DNA of 64,000 bases from Prorocentrum cordatum (lineage: Eukaryota > Sar > Dinophyceae > Prorocentrales > Prorocentraceae), in NCBI GenBank assembly GCA_963575745.1, contig CAUYUJ010000170.1:95001-159000 (forward strand). Direction: 5' to 3'. Under the pieces are notes generated by a model. It saw only the letters and a program-made list of their open reading frames with translations, did no database searches and was not told the DNA's origin. Below, piece after piece: positions 1 to 8,217 of the stretch. Numbering within the stretch: the stretch's first letter is position 1; the number at the start of each line of letters is the position of its first letter. Both the position numbers and the translations under genes were made by a program.

Positions 1-56
1 TCCTCCTCCTCCTCCTCCTCCTCCTTCGCCGCCTCCTCCTCCTCCTCCTTCTCCTC
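1..56. repeat. (TCC)n microsatellite
   Basis: Nearly pure TCC/TTC triplets run from the window edge. One strand is all pyrimidine, as in the many other GGA/TCC tracts of this window. Confidence 0.9.
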
Positions 57-60
57 GTTT

Positions 61-640
61 TCGGCCTCTGGGGTCCTCGCGGGGCCCCAAGGCCTTCAAA
101 ACAACGGCTCGGGATGACAAGCCGGCTCCGGGCAAAATGGCCGGGGCTTCCGTGGACCCCGCATCGCCAAACCAGACGTCGCAGACCCGGGGAGCCCAAG
201 ACAAGCCGACAAAGGCCCCAAGCGGGCCCCAGAAGGGCTCCTCTCGGGAAGCGGAAGCGCGAGGAGCCAGGCGCGGCGGCCTTCTGGGCGGTGCTCGAAG
301 GGTCGCCACGCCACCTGGATATCCCACGTCGTGCTCTGTTTGATGACGCGGAGGCCCCGAGCTCTCGCCCCCGTTCCCAGAGAATGGTGCTCCGTCGCGG
401 CAGGCGTCCGATGGCCCAATTGGGCCTCGGAAAGCCCAAGGAGGCCCCGAGGCTCAGGCGACAAACGGCGCCAGGGCCTCCGCTCGCGGCGACTGGAGGG
501 CGGGGGGGCCTCCGCGACCGCGCGATCTCTGCAAGGGTCCCGTCGAACCCCCCCTCTGGACCTCGAGCGCGGGGTGACCCGGCTCAGCGCAAACCTGGCT
601 CAGCCACCGGGGGCTTACCAAGCCAGGCACAGCTGCGAAC
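61..640. other. GC-rich stretch, no supported gene
   Basis: Several overlapping frames are open on both strands, but all are Arg/Pro/Gly-rich compositional products. No domain, splice signal or repeat unit could be recognised. Confidence 0.5.
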
Positions 641-880
641 CGAACCGACAACCGAGGACCGGGTCTGGAACCGAATCGGCCGAACCGAACCTGCCGGCCA
701 AACTGGACCGGCCGCGTCGAATCGGCCCGCCGCGCGAACCGAAACCGCCGCACCGAAAAGGCCGAACCGCACCGGCCAACCAGGGGAACCGAACCGGCCG
801 AACCGAACCGGGCGGCCGTCCACTTCGGGCCTGGCCCCCAGGACCCCTAGGACCCTCAGGACCCTCAGGACCCCCAGACA
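640..880. repeat. degenerate GAACCG / GGACCCTCA short tandem repeats
   Basis: Imperfect GAACCGAACCGGCC-type units run to about 830. They are followed by three to four copies of a 9-bp GGACCCTCA-like unit near 840-880. The region is open in several frames for this reason only. Confidence 0.7.
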
Positions 881-907
881 CCCGTGCCCCCAAGATCCCC
901 AAATCGG

Positions 908-1099
908 TACGGCAGGTTCGTGTCGTGTCGACCCAGACGTTGGTTCCTGACACCGCGGGGATCGTTCAACCTTGAACGATCGGCCGTTCCCGCAACGTCC
1001 AATGGTTCAACATCGACCGTCTCTGGGCCGCCGCCAGCGTGCAACGTTGAACGCCGGCGGCCGAGTCGCCGCCGGTCGACACGACACGAACCTACCGTA
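908..1099. mobile_element. MITE-like element with 26-bp terminal inverted repeats
   Basis: The left arm (908-933, beginning TACGGCAGGTTCGTG) is matched by the reverse complement of 1074-1099 with a single mismatch. The 192-bp interior also holds a short palindrome at 964-977. No target duplication is obvious and no coding capacity is present, so this is a non-autonomous TIR element or foldback structure. Confidence 0.7.
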
Positions 1100-1463
1100 G
1101 GATCAGGGGGGCGTAAGACCCGGGTACAGGGGACTCGGAAATCCCCGACGAGGTCGTCAAAAAAATGACGAGGCCGAGCCAACATTTTGACGAGGCCTCC
1201 CGCTGCAAACATCCCACGAAACTCCTACTCGTCAAAATCCGAATCGCGGTCGTCAAAAAACGATGGCGAACCCGAGTCCTGGCAAACCCTGGTCTTACGC
1301 TCCCCCGATAGGATCCCCCAAGACCCTGGTTCCCCCCCCCACCCCTCTCTTGCGAGTGGCCGGCATGTTGCGAGGCGCGGCAAGTCGTCTCTGCCGCCTG
1401 CCTCCCGGGCCTCCTGGCCTTCTCGGGCCGGCCGCTGCCTCTCCTGCCTCTGGAAGCCGAAGG
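1100..1463. other. intergenic, short TGACGAGG/CGTCAAAA repeats
   Basis: Between 1145 and 1262 the motif GACGAGG/GTCGTCAAAA recurs in both orientations, giving small hairpins. No gene could be supported. Confidence 0.4.
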
Positions 1464-1645
1464 TACTCCAGATTTCGTAATAAAGGGAGGGGGTCTCATT
1501 TCGGGGGGTGTCTCTTCCAGGCTATCTTGGAGGGCCTGGGGGGGTCTGGGGACTATGTTTTGGAGGGTTCTCCCACGGGGGAGGTCTGAAATGGCTTGTC
1601 TTGGAGGGTCCAGACCCCCTCCCTTTTATTACGAAACCTGGAGTA
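1464..1645. mobile_element. TIR element, about 31-bp inverted ends, TA at both termini
   Basis: Left TACTCCAGATTTCGTAATAA (from 1464) and the reverse complement of the right end (to 1645) match over about 31 bp, with one substitution and one extra A. Both ends start with TA, compatible with a TA target duplication as in Tc1/mariner-type MITEs. The 182-bp body is non-coding. Confidence 0.65.
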
Positions 1646-1697
1646 TGCACTCCTCGAGGCCTGAAAAACGGTCGAAGGTGCCTCCCAAGCTTCCAGG

Positions 1698-1868
1698 TTC
1701 AGGTCGGGCATGCCCCCCTGCAGGCGGTTCTTCCACGACAAATCCCCCCCAAAAAACTCCCACAGAAAGTGCACCCCAAGGGTCCAAAAGATTGTAGAAA
1801 AAATCGTCCCCAGACTATGTTTTGACTGCTCTTGAGCGTGCCTCCCGTGGAGGGACAGGCCCGACTGA
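1698..1868. mobile_element. TIR-A family element, copy 1
   Basis: Ends TTCAGGTCGGGC... and ...GCCCGACTGA form imperfect TIRs. It is flanked by CTTCCAGG (1690-1697) and ATTCCAGG (1869-1876), an 8-bp target duplication with one mismatch. The same terminus defines copies at 23614, 47935 and 48130, and a half copy near 7873. The 8-bp duplication suggests a hAT-like or Mutator-like mobiliser, which is an inference. Confidence 0.75.
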
Positions 1869-2029
1869 ATTCCAGGGGCCGACTGCTGCCCCCCAGACCT
1901 CCTGAAGTCGAGACCCGATTTCCTCGAGACCCGAACCGCTGCTGTTCTGCAGCCCCCGGGGGCTCCGGGGGGCCGACGGCTGCCTCGCACGCCTCGGAAG
2001 CCGACGATCAACTTTGAAGAGGCCCACAA

Positions 2030-2177
2030 ACACACAAATAAATACACACAAATAAAATGATTCCCCATATTTTCACATATTTTCTGAGTTTTTGTCTTCC
2101 CCCCCACTTCCCATATTTTCCCATATTTTCCTGGGAGTGGACGATTAATTGTGTCTGTGTGTTTTCTCCCCTCCTGA
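2030..2177 (+). repeat. R1 AT-rich dispersed element, copy a
   Basis: A 148-bp AT-rich island begins ACACACAAATAAAT and ends CTCCTGA, with several internal CCCATATTTTC blocks. A close copy lies inverted at 4456-4602 inside intron 2 of the methyltransferase gene. No TIR or target duplication was found. Confidence 0.8.
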
Positions 2178-2480
2178 AACTTCTCGAGGCCCGAAGGCAT
2201 TGCTGCAGCTGCCCTCCCGGGCCTCCGGGGTCCGCCGGCTGCCTCCCATAGGCAGGCCTCCGGAAGCCGAAAACCTGCCCGATCGACCGGCTGCTTCTGC
2301 TGTCCAGGAGGCTTCCGAGGGGGCGACTGCTGCCGCCTGGGCCTCCAGAGGCCGAGCATCGTCGAAGGCCAGAAGAGTGTGTCTGCTGCCTCCCAAGACT
2401 CTGGGGGCCGATCGTCGCCTCCCCTCCCAGTCCCCCCCAGCCGCCAAGGATGGCTTCTGCACGTCGAGAAACAGCCCGTC
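2178..2480. other. GC-rich, recurring GCCTCCGGAAGCCGA motif
   Basis: Variants of GCCTCC(GG)GAAGCCGA recur here and at 1400-2010. Open frames exist on both strands but none has recognisable protein features. Confidence 0.4.
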
Positions 2481-2495
2481 TTGCGATGCGCCTTC

Positions 2496-2573
2496 TGCAG
2501 ATTCAGGCCTCGAATGTCCACGGAAGGCATTTCGGATTTCACCATTTGCCCTCCACCCGAAGAAAATGCTGGG
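2496..2573 (+). mobile_element. partial copy of the introner-type TIR element
   Basis: The right portion matches the intron-1 element of the methyltransferase (4885-5026), including TGCAGATTCA, GGCATTTC.GATTTCACC and the TIR core TTTGCCCTCCACCC. The opposite terminus is not recognisable, so this is a 5'-degraded relic. No coding sequence was recognised around it. Confidence 0.65.
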
Positions 2574-2721
2574 TAAATTCCGGACGACGGTGCCGGGCGG
2601 CTGCGGCAGGCTCGCAAAATGACGGCGACGGGCGTTGGCCTCTGACACCGCGCGAATCATCACGGGATCCAGCAACCGCGCCCTTCCGAGTGGGATGGAA
2701 GAAAGAAACAAAGGCATAAAC

Positions 2722-2872
2722 AAAAGCTTTTTGGCGTCCCATGCGGATGTCTTGGATCTGCGCTGGAACCCATCTCCCTGGCGCGCGGAGCGCGCCAGGG
2801 GCGGCGCCGGAGGCGCCGCCGGGAGGGCCCAGCGCGGATCCAAGAAATCCGCGCGGAGCGCCAAAAGTTTAT
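2722..2872. mobile_element. M-family hairpin element, copy 1
   Basis: Inverted arms of about 45 bp share CTTTTTGGCG..., GCGGAT.TCTTGGATC and GCGCTGG. They enclose a very GC-rich centre (GGCGCGC...GGCGCCGCC). Related copies lie at 57120-57262 and, inside an intron, at 4627-4722. Confidence 0.7.
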
Positions 2873-3112
2873 GTTTACACTCAAAGAAATCTTCCAGTAA
2901 GAAATGGAGATCCAGCTTCGCTGAATTTCTTAGCCCTCTTGCGAGAGCCAGTTTTGAAGCGAAGCGTGCAGTTTCTTACGCAGCGCGGCGCCAGTGTTGG
3001 TGGTTTTGATAAAGATTGCGCCGGTGATGATGCCGATTGCGGGGCCTGGGGCTCTGCAGCAACGTCTGAAGCACAACATGCAGGAGCATGTGGAGAAAAA
3101 TGTGGTGGGGGA
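2873..3112. other. unassigned intergenic
   Basis: No gene is supported. Two AAGAAATT/GCGAAGC-type motifs are repeated in opposite orientation at about 2895-2935 and 2955-2985. Confidence 0.4.
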
Positions 3113-3835
3113 TCTGGACGAAGACCGGCGGGAAATTCGAAGGAAGATCTGGAGAAAGATCTGGGGAAGATCTACGGTAGAGAAGAGATCTCGAGGAAGA
3201 CCCCGGTGAAGATCTGGGTGAAGATCTGGACGACGATTTGGAGGAAACCTCGGGGAAGATCTGGAGGAAGATCTGGAGAAACATCTGGTGGAAGATCTGG
3301 GGGAGATCTAGAGGGGAGATCAGAGGAAGACCCAGGTGAAGGGTGAAGATATGGGTGAAGATCTCGGGGAAGATCTGGGTGAAGATCTATGGTAATATCC
3401 GGAGGAAGATCTGGAGAAATATCTGGAGGAGGATCTAAAGGAGAGATCTCGGGGAAGATCTGGGTGGATATCTGGGGGGGGATCTGAAAAAGACTTTGAA
3501 TACCTTATGGTGAAATATTGGAAAAAACCATCAGAGGGAAGATCTGGAGGAGAGATCTCGGGGAAGATCTGGGTGAAGGTCTGGGGGAAGATCGGAGGAA
3601 GATCTGGAGGAAGATCTGGAGGAGAGATCTCGACGAAGATATGGGTAAAGATCTGGGGCAAAATCTGCAATAATGTATGAAGGAAGAACCGTGGGACATC
3701 TGGAGGAAGATATCGGAAAATAGATTGAAGGAATCTCTGGAGCAGGATTGGGCGGGACATCTGGAAGCAGCTCTGCGGAGAGATGTGGACAATGATCTGG
3801 AAGAATATCTGGAAACCCAGAGGATGATCTGGGGG
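3113..3835 (+). repeat. GGAAGATCTGG degenerate minisatellite
   Basis: About 60 diverged units of roughly 12 bp are built on GA(A)GATCTGG(A/G)G. It reads as Asp/Glu/Leu-rich on + and Ser/Phe-rich on -, as expected from the unit. It grades into the GGA tract that follows. Confidence 0.85.
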
Positions 3836-3922
3836 AGGAGGAGGAGGAGGAGGAGGAGGGAGGAGGGGGGAGGAGAGGAGGAGGAGGAGGAGGAGGAGGA
3901 GGAGGAGGAGGAGGAGGAGGGA
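3834..3922 (+). repeat. (GGA)n tract
   Basis: A nearly pure polypurine tract. A reciprocal (TCC)n tract lies only 140 bp away, so the pair could fold back as a long purine-pyrimidine hairpin. Confidence 0.9.
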
Positions 3923-3956
3923 GCAGGAGGACGCCGCGCAGCCGCTCCTCGCATCC

Positions 3957-3976
3957 TGGAGGAGCGATCGCTCCTC
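3957..3976. repeat. perfect 20-bp palindrome
   Basis: GGAGGAGCGATCGCTCCTCC is self-complementary. It sits between the GGA tract (3834-3922) and the TCC tract (4059-4233). Confidence 0.85.
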
Positions 3977-4058
3977 CGGGCCTGGGCCGCGAGGCGCCGG
4001 CAGCGCGACTCTCCTCCTCGCGCCCACAGGAAGGAGACCACGTCGCCGGCAGTGCCCT

Positions 4059-4233
4059 CCTCCTCCTCCTCCTCCTCCTCCTCCTCCTCTCCTCCTCCTC
4101 CTCCTCCTCCCTCTCCCCCTCCTCCTCCTCCTCCTCCTCCTCCTCCTCTCCTCCTCCTCCTCCTCCTCCTCCTCCCCCTCCTCCTCCTCTTTCTCCTCCT
4201 CCTCCTCCTCCTCCTCCTCCTCCTCCTCCTCCT
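4059..4233 (+). repeat. (TCC)n tract just downstream of the methyltransferase stop
   Basis: About 175 bp of TCC units with few interruptions. It lies 25 bp 3' of the methyltransferase stop codon (minus strand), so it would be transcribed as (GGA)n in the 3' UTR. Confidence 0.9.
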
Positions 4234-4257
4234 GCTCGCACGCGCAGCCTCGCCGGC

Positions 4258-5428
4258 TCAGAGCCGCGCCGGCGGCGCCCTGCCCCACCAGGCGAAGAGC
4301 TCCGAGCCGCGACGCGGGCCGACGGAGAGCGCCGAGGCCTCCGCCGGCGCGAGCAGCTGCAGGCCGGGCTCCAGGGCCCTGCGGTACTCCGCGACGCTGA
4401 CGGGGAAGGGCGGGCCCCTCTTGTCAGGGAGCGAGCAAGTGGCACGAGCATGCACTCAGGAGGGAAAAAAACACACAGACACAATTATTCGTCGACTCCC
4501 AGAAAATATTGGAAAATATGGGAATTGGGCGGGAAGACAAAAACCCAGAAAACATAAGAAAATATGGGAAATCTGTTTATTTGTGTGCATTTATTTGTGT
4601 GTCCCAGGGCCCCTTCAATACAGACTCGGAGGTCCGCGCGGAGTTCTCGGGTCGGCGCGGGAGGCGCCGCCAGGGGGGGTCCAGCGCCGATCCGAGGAAG
4701 CCGCGCGGGCTGCCGAGCTCTTAGACTCATGCCATTGCGTCGGCTCCCCTGTCTTCGGCTCCACGGCGTCGGCGTCGGCGGCGAGGGGGAAGATGAAGGT
4801 CAGGAGCTTGCCGTCGGGCCTCAGCAGCTCCGAGGTGCGCGCCCCCCAGCTGCCGCGCAGGGAGGGGGGCAGGGCACAGAAGAACTGAGCATTTTCTTAG
4901 GGTGGAGGGCTCAGGGTGAAATCAATCCGTCGCGTGATTCACTTATTGCAGATTCAAGCCTCGAAAATTCATCGACACGGCATTTCAGATTTCACCCTTT
5001 GCCCTCCACCCAAAGGAAACGCTCGGGAAGAAGGTGTAGTCGAAGATGAAGTCGAAGGTGCCGACGTCCGCCGTGAAGAAGTCGCCGCAGACCACCTCCG
5101 CGTCGGGGCAGAGCGGGGCGGCCTGCAGGCAGGCGGTGCTGCTGATGTCCAGGGCGACCACCTCGCGGCCGCCCTCGGCCAGGTGCTGCGCGTCGTAGGC
5201 CGAGCCGCACCCGGGCACCAGGCAGCGAGCGCCGGCCGGCACCTGCGGCGACAGGTGCACGAGCAGGGGCGTCGGGCCCCGCAGGTCCCAGGGCGTGAGG
5301 CCTTCCCTCCACGCGGCCTCCCAGAAGCCGCCGGAGCCAGGCCCGCCCGCCTCCTGGGCCCTCGAGCCGAGCTTCTCGCGCGCAGCCTCGATGGCCGAGG
5401 ACGCGGCGCGGGGCACCACTCGTCGCAT
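4258..5428 (-). CDS. TPMT-family SAM-dependent methyltransferase, three exons
   Basis: Proposed exons are 5428-5021, 4884-4765 and 4419-4258 (TGA), giving 229 residues; members of this family are usually 200-250. Exon 1 carries W.AAW..GLTPWD (res. 36-48), SAM motif I LVPGCGSAYDA (70-80), VVALDIS (90-96), GDFF and FDFIFDYTFF (125-134). Exon 2 supplies FCALPPSLR and LLRPDGKLLTFIFPL. Exon 3 supplies RGPPFPVSVAEYRRALEPG and a C-terminal SVGPRRGSE. Order and spacing match thiopurine S-methyltransferase / thiol-halide methyltransferases (cytosolic SAM to thiol or halide transfer). Both proposed introns are GT-AG and in phase 0. Intron 1 is a TIR element; intron 2 is made of two dispersed repeats. 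The start is the first in-frame ATG before the conserved Trp block; no spliced-leader relic lies upstream. The precise substrate cannot be told. Intron 2 boundaries are less certain than those of intron 1. Confidence 0.85.
4456..4602 (-). repeat. R1 AT-rich dispersed element, copy b, within intron 2
   Basis: Inverted copy of 2030-2177, with the same ends (ACACACAAATAA / CTCCTGA) and internal ATATTTTC blocks. It fills about 40% of methyltransferase intron 2 (4420-4764). Confidence 0.8.
4627..4722 (-). mobile_element. M-family hairpin element, copy 3, within intron 2
   Basis: It shares CCGCGCGG, CTCGGATCGGCGCTGGACCC and a GGCGCC core with the copies at 2722 and 57120, bounded by inverted CCGCGCGG-type ends. 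With R1 it accounts for most of the 345-bp intron. Confidence 0.7.
4885..5026 (-). mobile_element. introner: TIR element forming intron 1 of the methyltransferase
   Basis: A 142-bp element with 39-bp TIRs (33/39 identical, core GGGTGGAGGGC..AGGGTGAAATC). It is flanked by perfect 6-bp repeats GAAGAA (4879-4884 and 5027-5032). It interrupts the conserved FDYTFF/FCALPP junction. Splicing from GTTTCC at 5020 to the terminal CAG at 4885 keeps frame and adds four residues derived from the target duplication plus the element end. A relic copy lies at 2496-2573. Confidence 0.85.
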
Positions 5429-5488
5429 GTGGCGCCAGTCCCCGAGACCCGACGCCGCGAAACAAGCGCAACACCGCGAAGGATCACG

Positions 5489-5860
5489 ACCCGAGCCCTG
5501 GGCCCCATTTTTCTGCGGCAGTCTTCGAACCGGATCGAGCTGTGATGGTCCTGCGGCAGGGAGCAAGGCAACACCGCCGCTGCGACAAAAACCGCAGCGC
5601 CAGGATCTAAGTGTGTGTGTGACGGAAACCCAGACCCCACATTTCTGCAACGTTTGTGGAGGCCAGATCGAGCTGTGACGGCCTCGGGGCCCGAGACAAG
5701 GCGAAGCTGCTAAAGAAAATGCGACGCGAGGATCTCCTGGCACGACGGAGCCCTAGACCCCATCTTCCTGCCGCGTTTGTCGAGGCCGGACATCGAGCTA
5801 TGAGGGCGCCCCTGGAGGCCCGAAGCCGGGCGAGAACGCTCGGGGAAAAAATGCAGCGCC
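5489..5860 (+). repeat. three degenerate ~130-bp tandem units
   Basis: The block ATCGAGCTGTGA recurs at 5533, 5667 and 5792, each preceded by a GACCCCAT.TTCTGC..CGTTTGT-like block. Spacing is 134 and 125 bp. The array lies immediately 5' of the methyltransferase and could include its 5' UTR or promoter. Confidence 0.7.
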
Positions 5861-5875
5861 CAGATCTCAAGGTCC

Positions 5876-6045
5876 CCCTCCTCCCTCGCTCCCTCCACTC
5901 CCCACCTCCTCCCTCCCTCCCTCCCTCCCTCCCTCCCTCCCTCCCTCGACTCCCCAACTCCTCCCTCCCTCTCTCCCTCCACGGCATCAGGACCGCCTCG
6001 GTGCCCGATCCGGCCGACCGACCGACCCTCCCTCCCTCCCCCCCC
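5876..6045 (+). repeat. (CTCC)n / (TCCC)n tract
   Basis: Tandem CTCC/TCCC tetranucleotides are densest at 5880-5945, then decay to about 6045. Confidence 0.85.
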
Positions 6046-6140
6046 AGACATCTGGCGCCGCGATGCTTTCGAGACACGGGCCCCCGACCCTTCGAACACT
6101 TCCCCAGGACCGGTTTTTCATCCCGAGTCGCCTCTTGACA
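6040..6140 (+). repeat. S-family dispersed repeat, fragment
   Basis: CCCCAGGACCGGTTTTTCATCC and neighbouring blocks resemble the copy at 57576-57745, and its inverse at 9201-9355. Confidence 0.5.
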
Positions 6141-6145
6141 GTCCC

Positions 6146-6208
6146 GAGGAGGAGGAGGAGGAGGAGGAGGAGGAGGAGGAGGAGGAGCAGGAGGAGGAGG
6201 AGGAGCAG
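6146..6208 (+). repeat. (GGA)n tract
   Basis: GGA triplets with two GCA interruptions. Confidence 0.85.
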
Positions 6209-6214
6209 TGGAAA

Positions 6215-7015
6215 CCATCCATCCAACGGTTCCACTGAGGGAGCTGCCTCGTTGGAAGACATCCGTTTGAAGACCCTGAAGCACGCCAAAACAATGTTCT
6301 CGGAATTCCAACGCCACGAATCAACCTGACTGTTGCGTCTTGACGGTCTTGAATTGTGCCAGATCACCATTCCTGAGGATTCAACACAGCGAATCAGCGT
6401 AACTGTTGCACCCTCATTGTCCTGAGCCCTTCCCAACACATCGTTTTTGGTACGCTGACCATGGGAATATGTGAAACGCTTGCAAATGTTGAAAACGAAT
6501 GTGCGCGGCGCTGAGGCGAGAGCCACATTACGAAAACGAACCACCCTCAACCCGTGAAGCTCTTGCAATTTGTTAAAAGGAATGCGCGCGCCGCTGAAGC
6601 GAGAGCCACATTCTGAAAACGACCCGCCCTCGATCCGTGAAACGCTTGCAAATGTTTAGAGCAAATGTGCGCGGCGCCCAGGCGAGAGCCGAATTTTGAC
6701 AACGACCCGCCCTCAATCGGTGAAGCTCCTGCAAACTGTTGGAACGAATGTGCGCGGCGCTAAGACGAGAGCCACATTTTGCAAACGACCCGCTCTCAAT
6801 CCGTGAAGCTTTTGCAAAAGTTTAAAATGAATGTGCGCGGTGCAAGAAAACAAGAGCCGCATTTTGAAAACGACCCGCCCTCACTCCGTGAAGCTCTTGT
6901 CATGTTCAGAGCTTCAGGGTCATGAATGGTGAGGACGTCTCAGGCAAAACGCCCAGCCCGCACTAAAAACTGGCCTCGCGGTGCGACAGGGAGAAGTTGC
7001 TGATAAGGAAAAGGA
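6215..7015 (+). repeat. C-family composite repeat, copy 1
   Basis: Three modules in fixed order: (1) a unique block with GAGGGAGCTGCCTCGTTGG followed by GCGAATCAACGTGACTGTTGC-like units (6215-6440); (2) five ~85-bp units built on GTGCGCGGCGCTAAGGCGAG and ACGACCCGCCCTCAATCC (6450-6905); (3) an end block with AAAACGCCC...GGTGCGACAGGGAG (6906-7005). The same order recurs at 41660-42190 (+) and inverted at 35095-35560 and 37885-38530. Confidence 0.8.
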
Positions 7016-7016
7016 A

Positions 7017-7082
7017 TGGAGGAGGAGGAGGAGGAGGCGGAGGAGGAGGAGGAGGCGGAGGACGAGAAGGAGAAGGAGGCCC
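7017..7082 (+). repeat. (GGA)n tract
   Basis: GGA triplets with GCG interruptions, directly following the end block of the C-family composite. Confidence 0.85.
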
Positions 7083-7317
7083 GGCAAGGGCCCCAGAGGG
7101 GCGGAACCCTGCGAGAAGCCCTGCGCATCCCGACCCTGCTGCGACGCCAGATCGGCCTGGGCCCCTCCCTCTCCCTGCGATGGCCCCCCGGGGCCAGGCC
7201 TGGAGCCCCGGCGCCGCGATAGCTTCGCAACGTCGACGCGTCGACCTCCAGAGGTCGGGACCCCCATCCCCAAAAACCTCCAAGAGGTCGGGACCCCCGA
7301 CGTCGTGATTGCTTCAC

Positions 7318-7450
7318 AGCTCGGGGGCGGCCACGAGGGGGGCGTCCAAGAGGGGGGGGCGCACATCGCGGCCGGCGGCACGTGCGCGGCCCAGGGGGGG
7401 CCTCGGGACGCATTGAAACAAGACGAGGCGCCATGAGGTCTGGGGAGATG
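7318..7450 (+). repeat. E-family dispersed repeat, copy 1
   Basis: About 130 bp shared with 63867-64000 in the same orientation, including GGGGGGCGTCCAAGAGGGGG, GGCGGCACGTGCGCGG and AGGCGCCATGA. It is the closest pair of non-tandem repeats between the two ends of the window. Confidence 0.8.
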
Positions 7451-7698
7451 TCGTGGCCCCCGCCATGAGATCCCCCCCTTGCTCATCCCTCCTCTCTGCC
7501 GCCCCCGACCAGAGGTCGGGACCCCCGTCCCCGAGGACCGGCCTTGCATCCTGAGTAGTCTTTGGACGGCCGCGAGGCCCGGGGGAGGCTGCCGGAAGCC
7601 GAGTGGAGACCTCCAACCGCAAAAAAATAAGAATGCTCAAAACATATTCACAACATGGTCAAACGTATGTTCAACAAAAAACGTCCCCAAGTGAGCGC

Positions 7699-7852
7699 GT
7701 TTCTTTATTTCGGCGGTAATGGGTATTATACAGCGGGGAGGGGCCAGGGGGTGGTATCATGTAACGCCTCCCCCCCGGCCGTGCGCACGGCGGCAGTGCC
7801 CAGGGGGCGCCGGGGGCTATAATGCCCATGATGCCCCAAGCGATAAAGAAAC
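7699..7852. mobile_element. TIR element with GTTTCTTTAT ends
   Basis: GTTTCTTTAT...GGGTATTATAC on the left is mirrored by GTTTCTTTATCG...GGGCATTATAGC read from the right end. The arms are gapped and about 40 bp long. No coding capacity. Confidence 0.55.
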
Positions 7853-7872
7853 ACTCTCGATTATTATTTGGC

Positions 7873-7914
7873 TGTTTTTGAATACTCCTCCTGTATAGGG
7901 ACACGCCCGACTTG
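7873..7914 (+). mobile_element. TIR-A family, right-end fragment
   Basis: TCCTCCTGTATAGGGACACGCCCGACTTGA matches the right terminus of the complete TIR-A copies. No partner left end was found within 300 bp. Confidence 0.55.
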
Positions 7915-7969
7915 AGACAAGGCAGGCTCGGCCGCTGGAGGAGGGGGAGGATCAGGAGCAGGAGCAGGC

Positions 7970-8065
7970 GCAGTAGGAGGAGGAGGAGGAGGAGGAGGAG
8001 GAGGAGAGAGGAGGAGGGAGGAGAGAGAGGAGAAGGAGTAGAAGGAGGGGAGGAGGAGGAGGTGG
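7970..8065 (+). repeat. (GGA)n-rich tract
   Basis: GGA triplets mixed with GAGA and GAAGG interruptions. Confidence 0.85.
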
Positions 8066-8217
8066 GATGAACAGATCAGGAGCGCAAGAGGCGGCGCCAG
8101 CATCTCGGGGGGTGGCCCTGCGGCCCCCGGGCGGGCGGGCGGCGCCCGCCCTGCCCGCCGCGGCCCTCTCGAGCCAGGGCTGCGAGCTGGGGCGGAGGGG
8201 CGGGCGACGTGCCGCAG

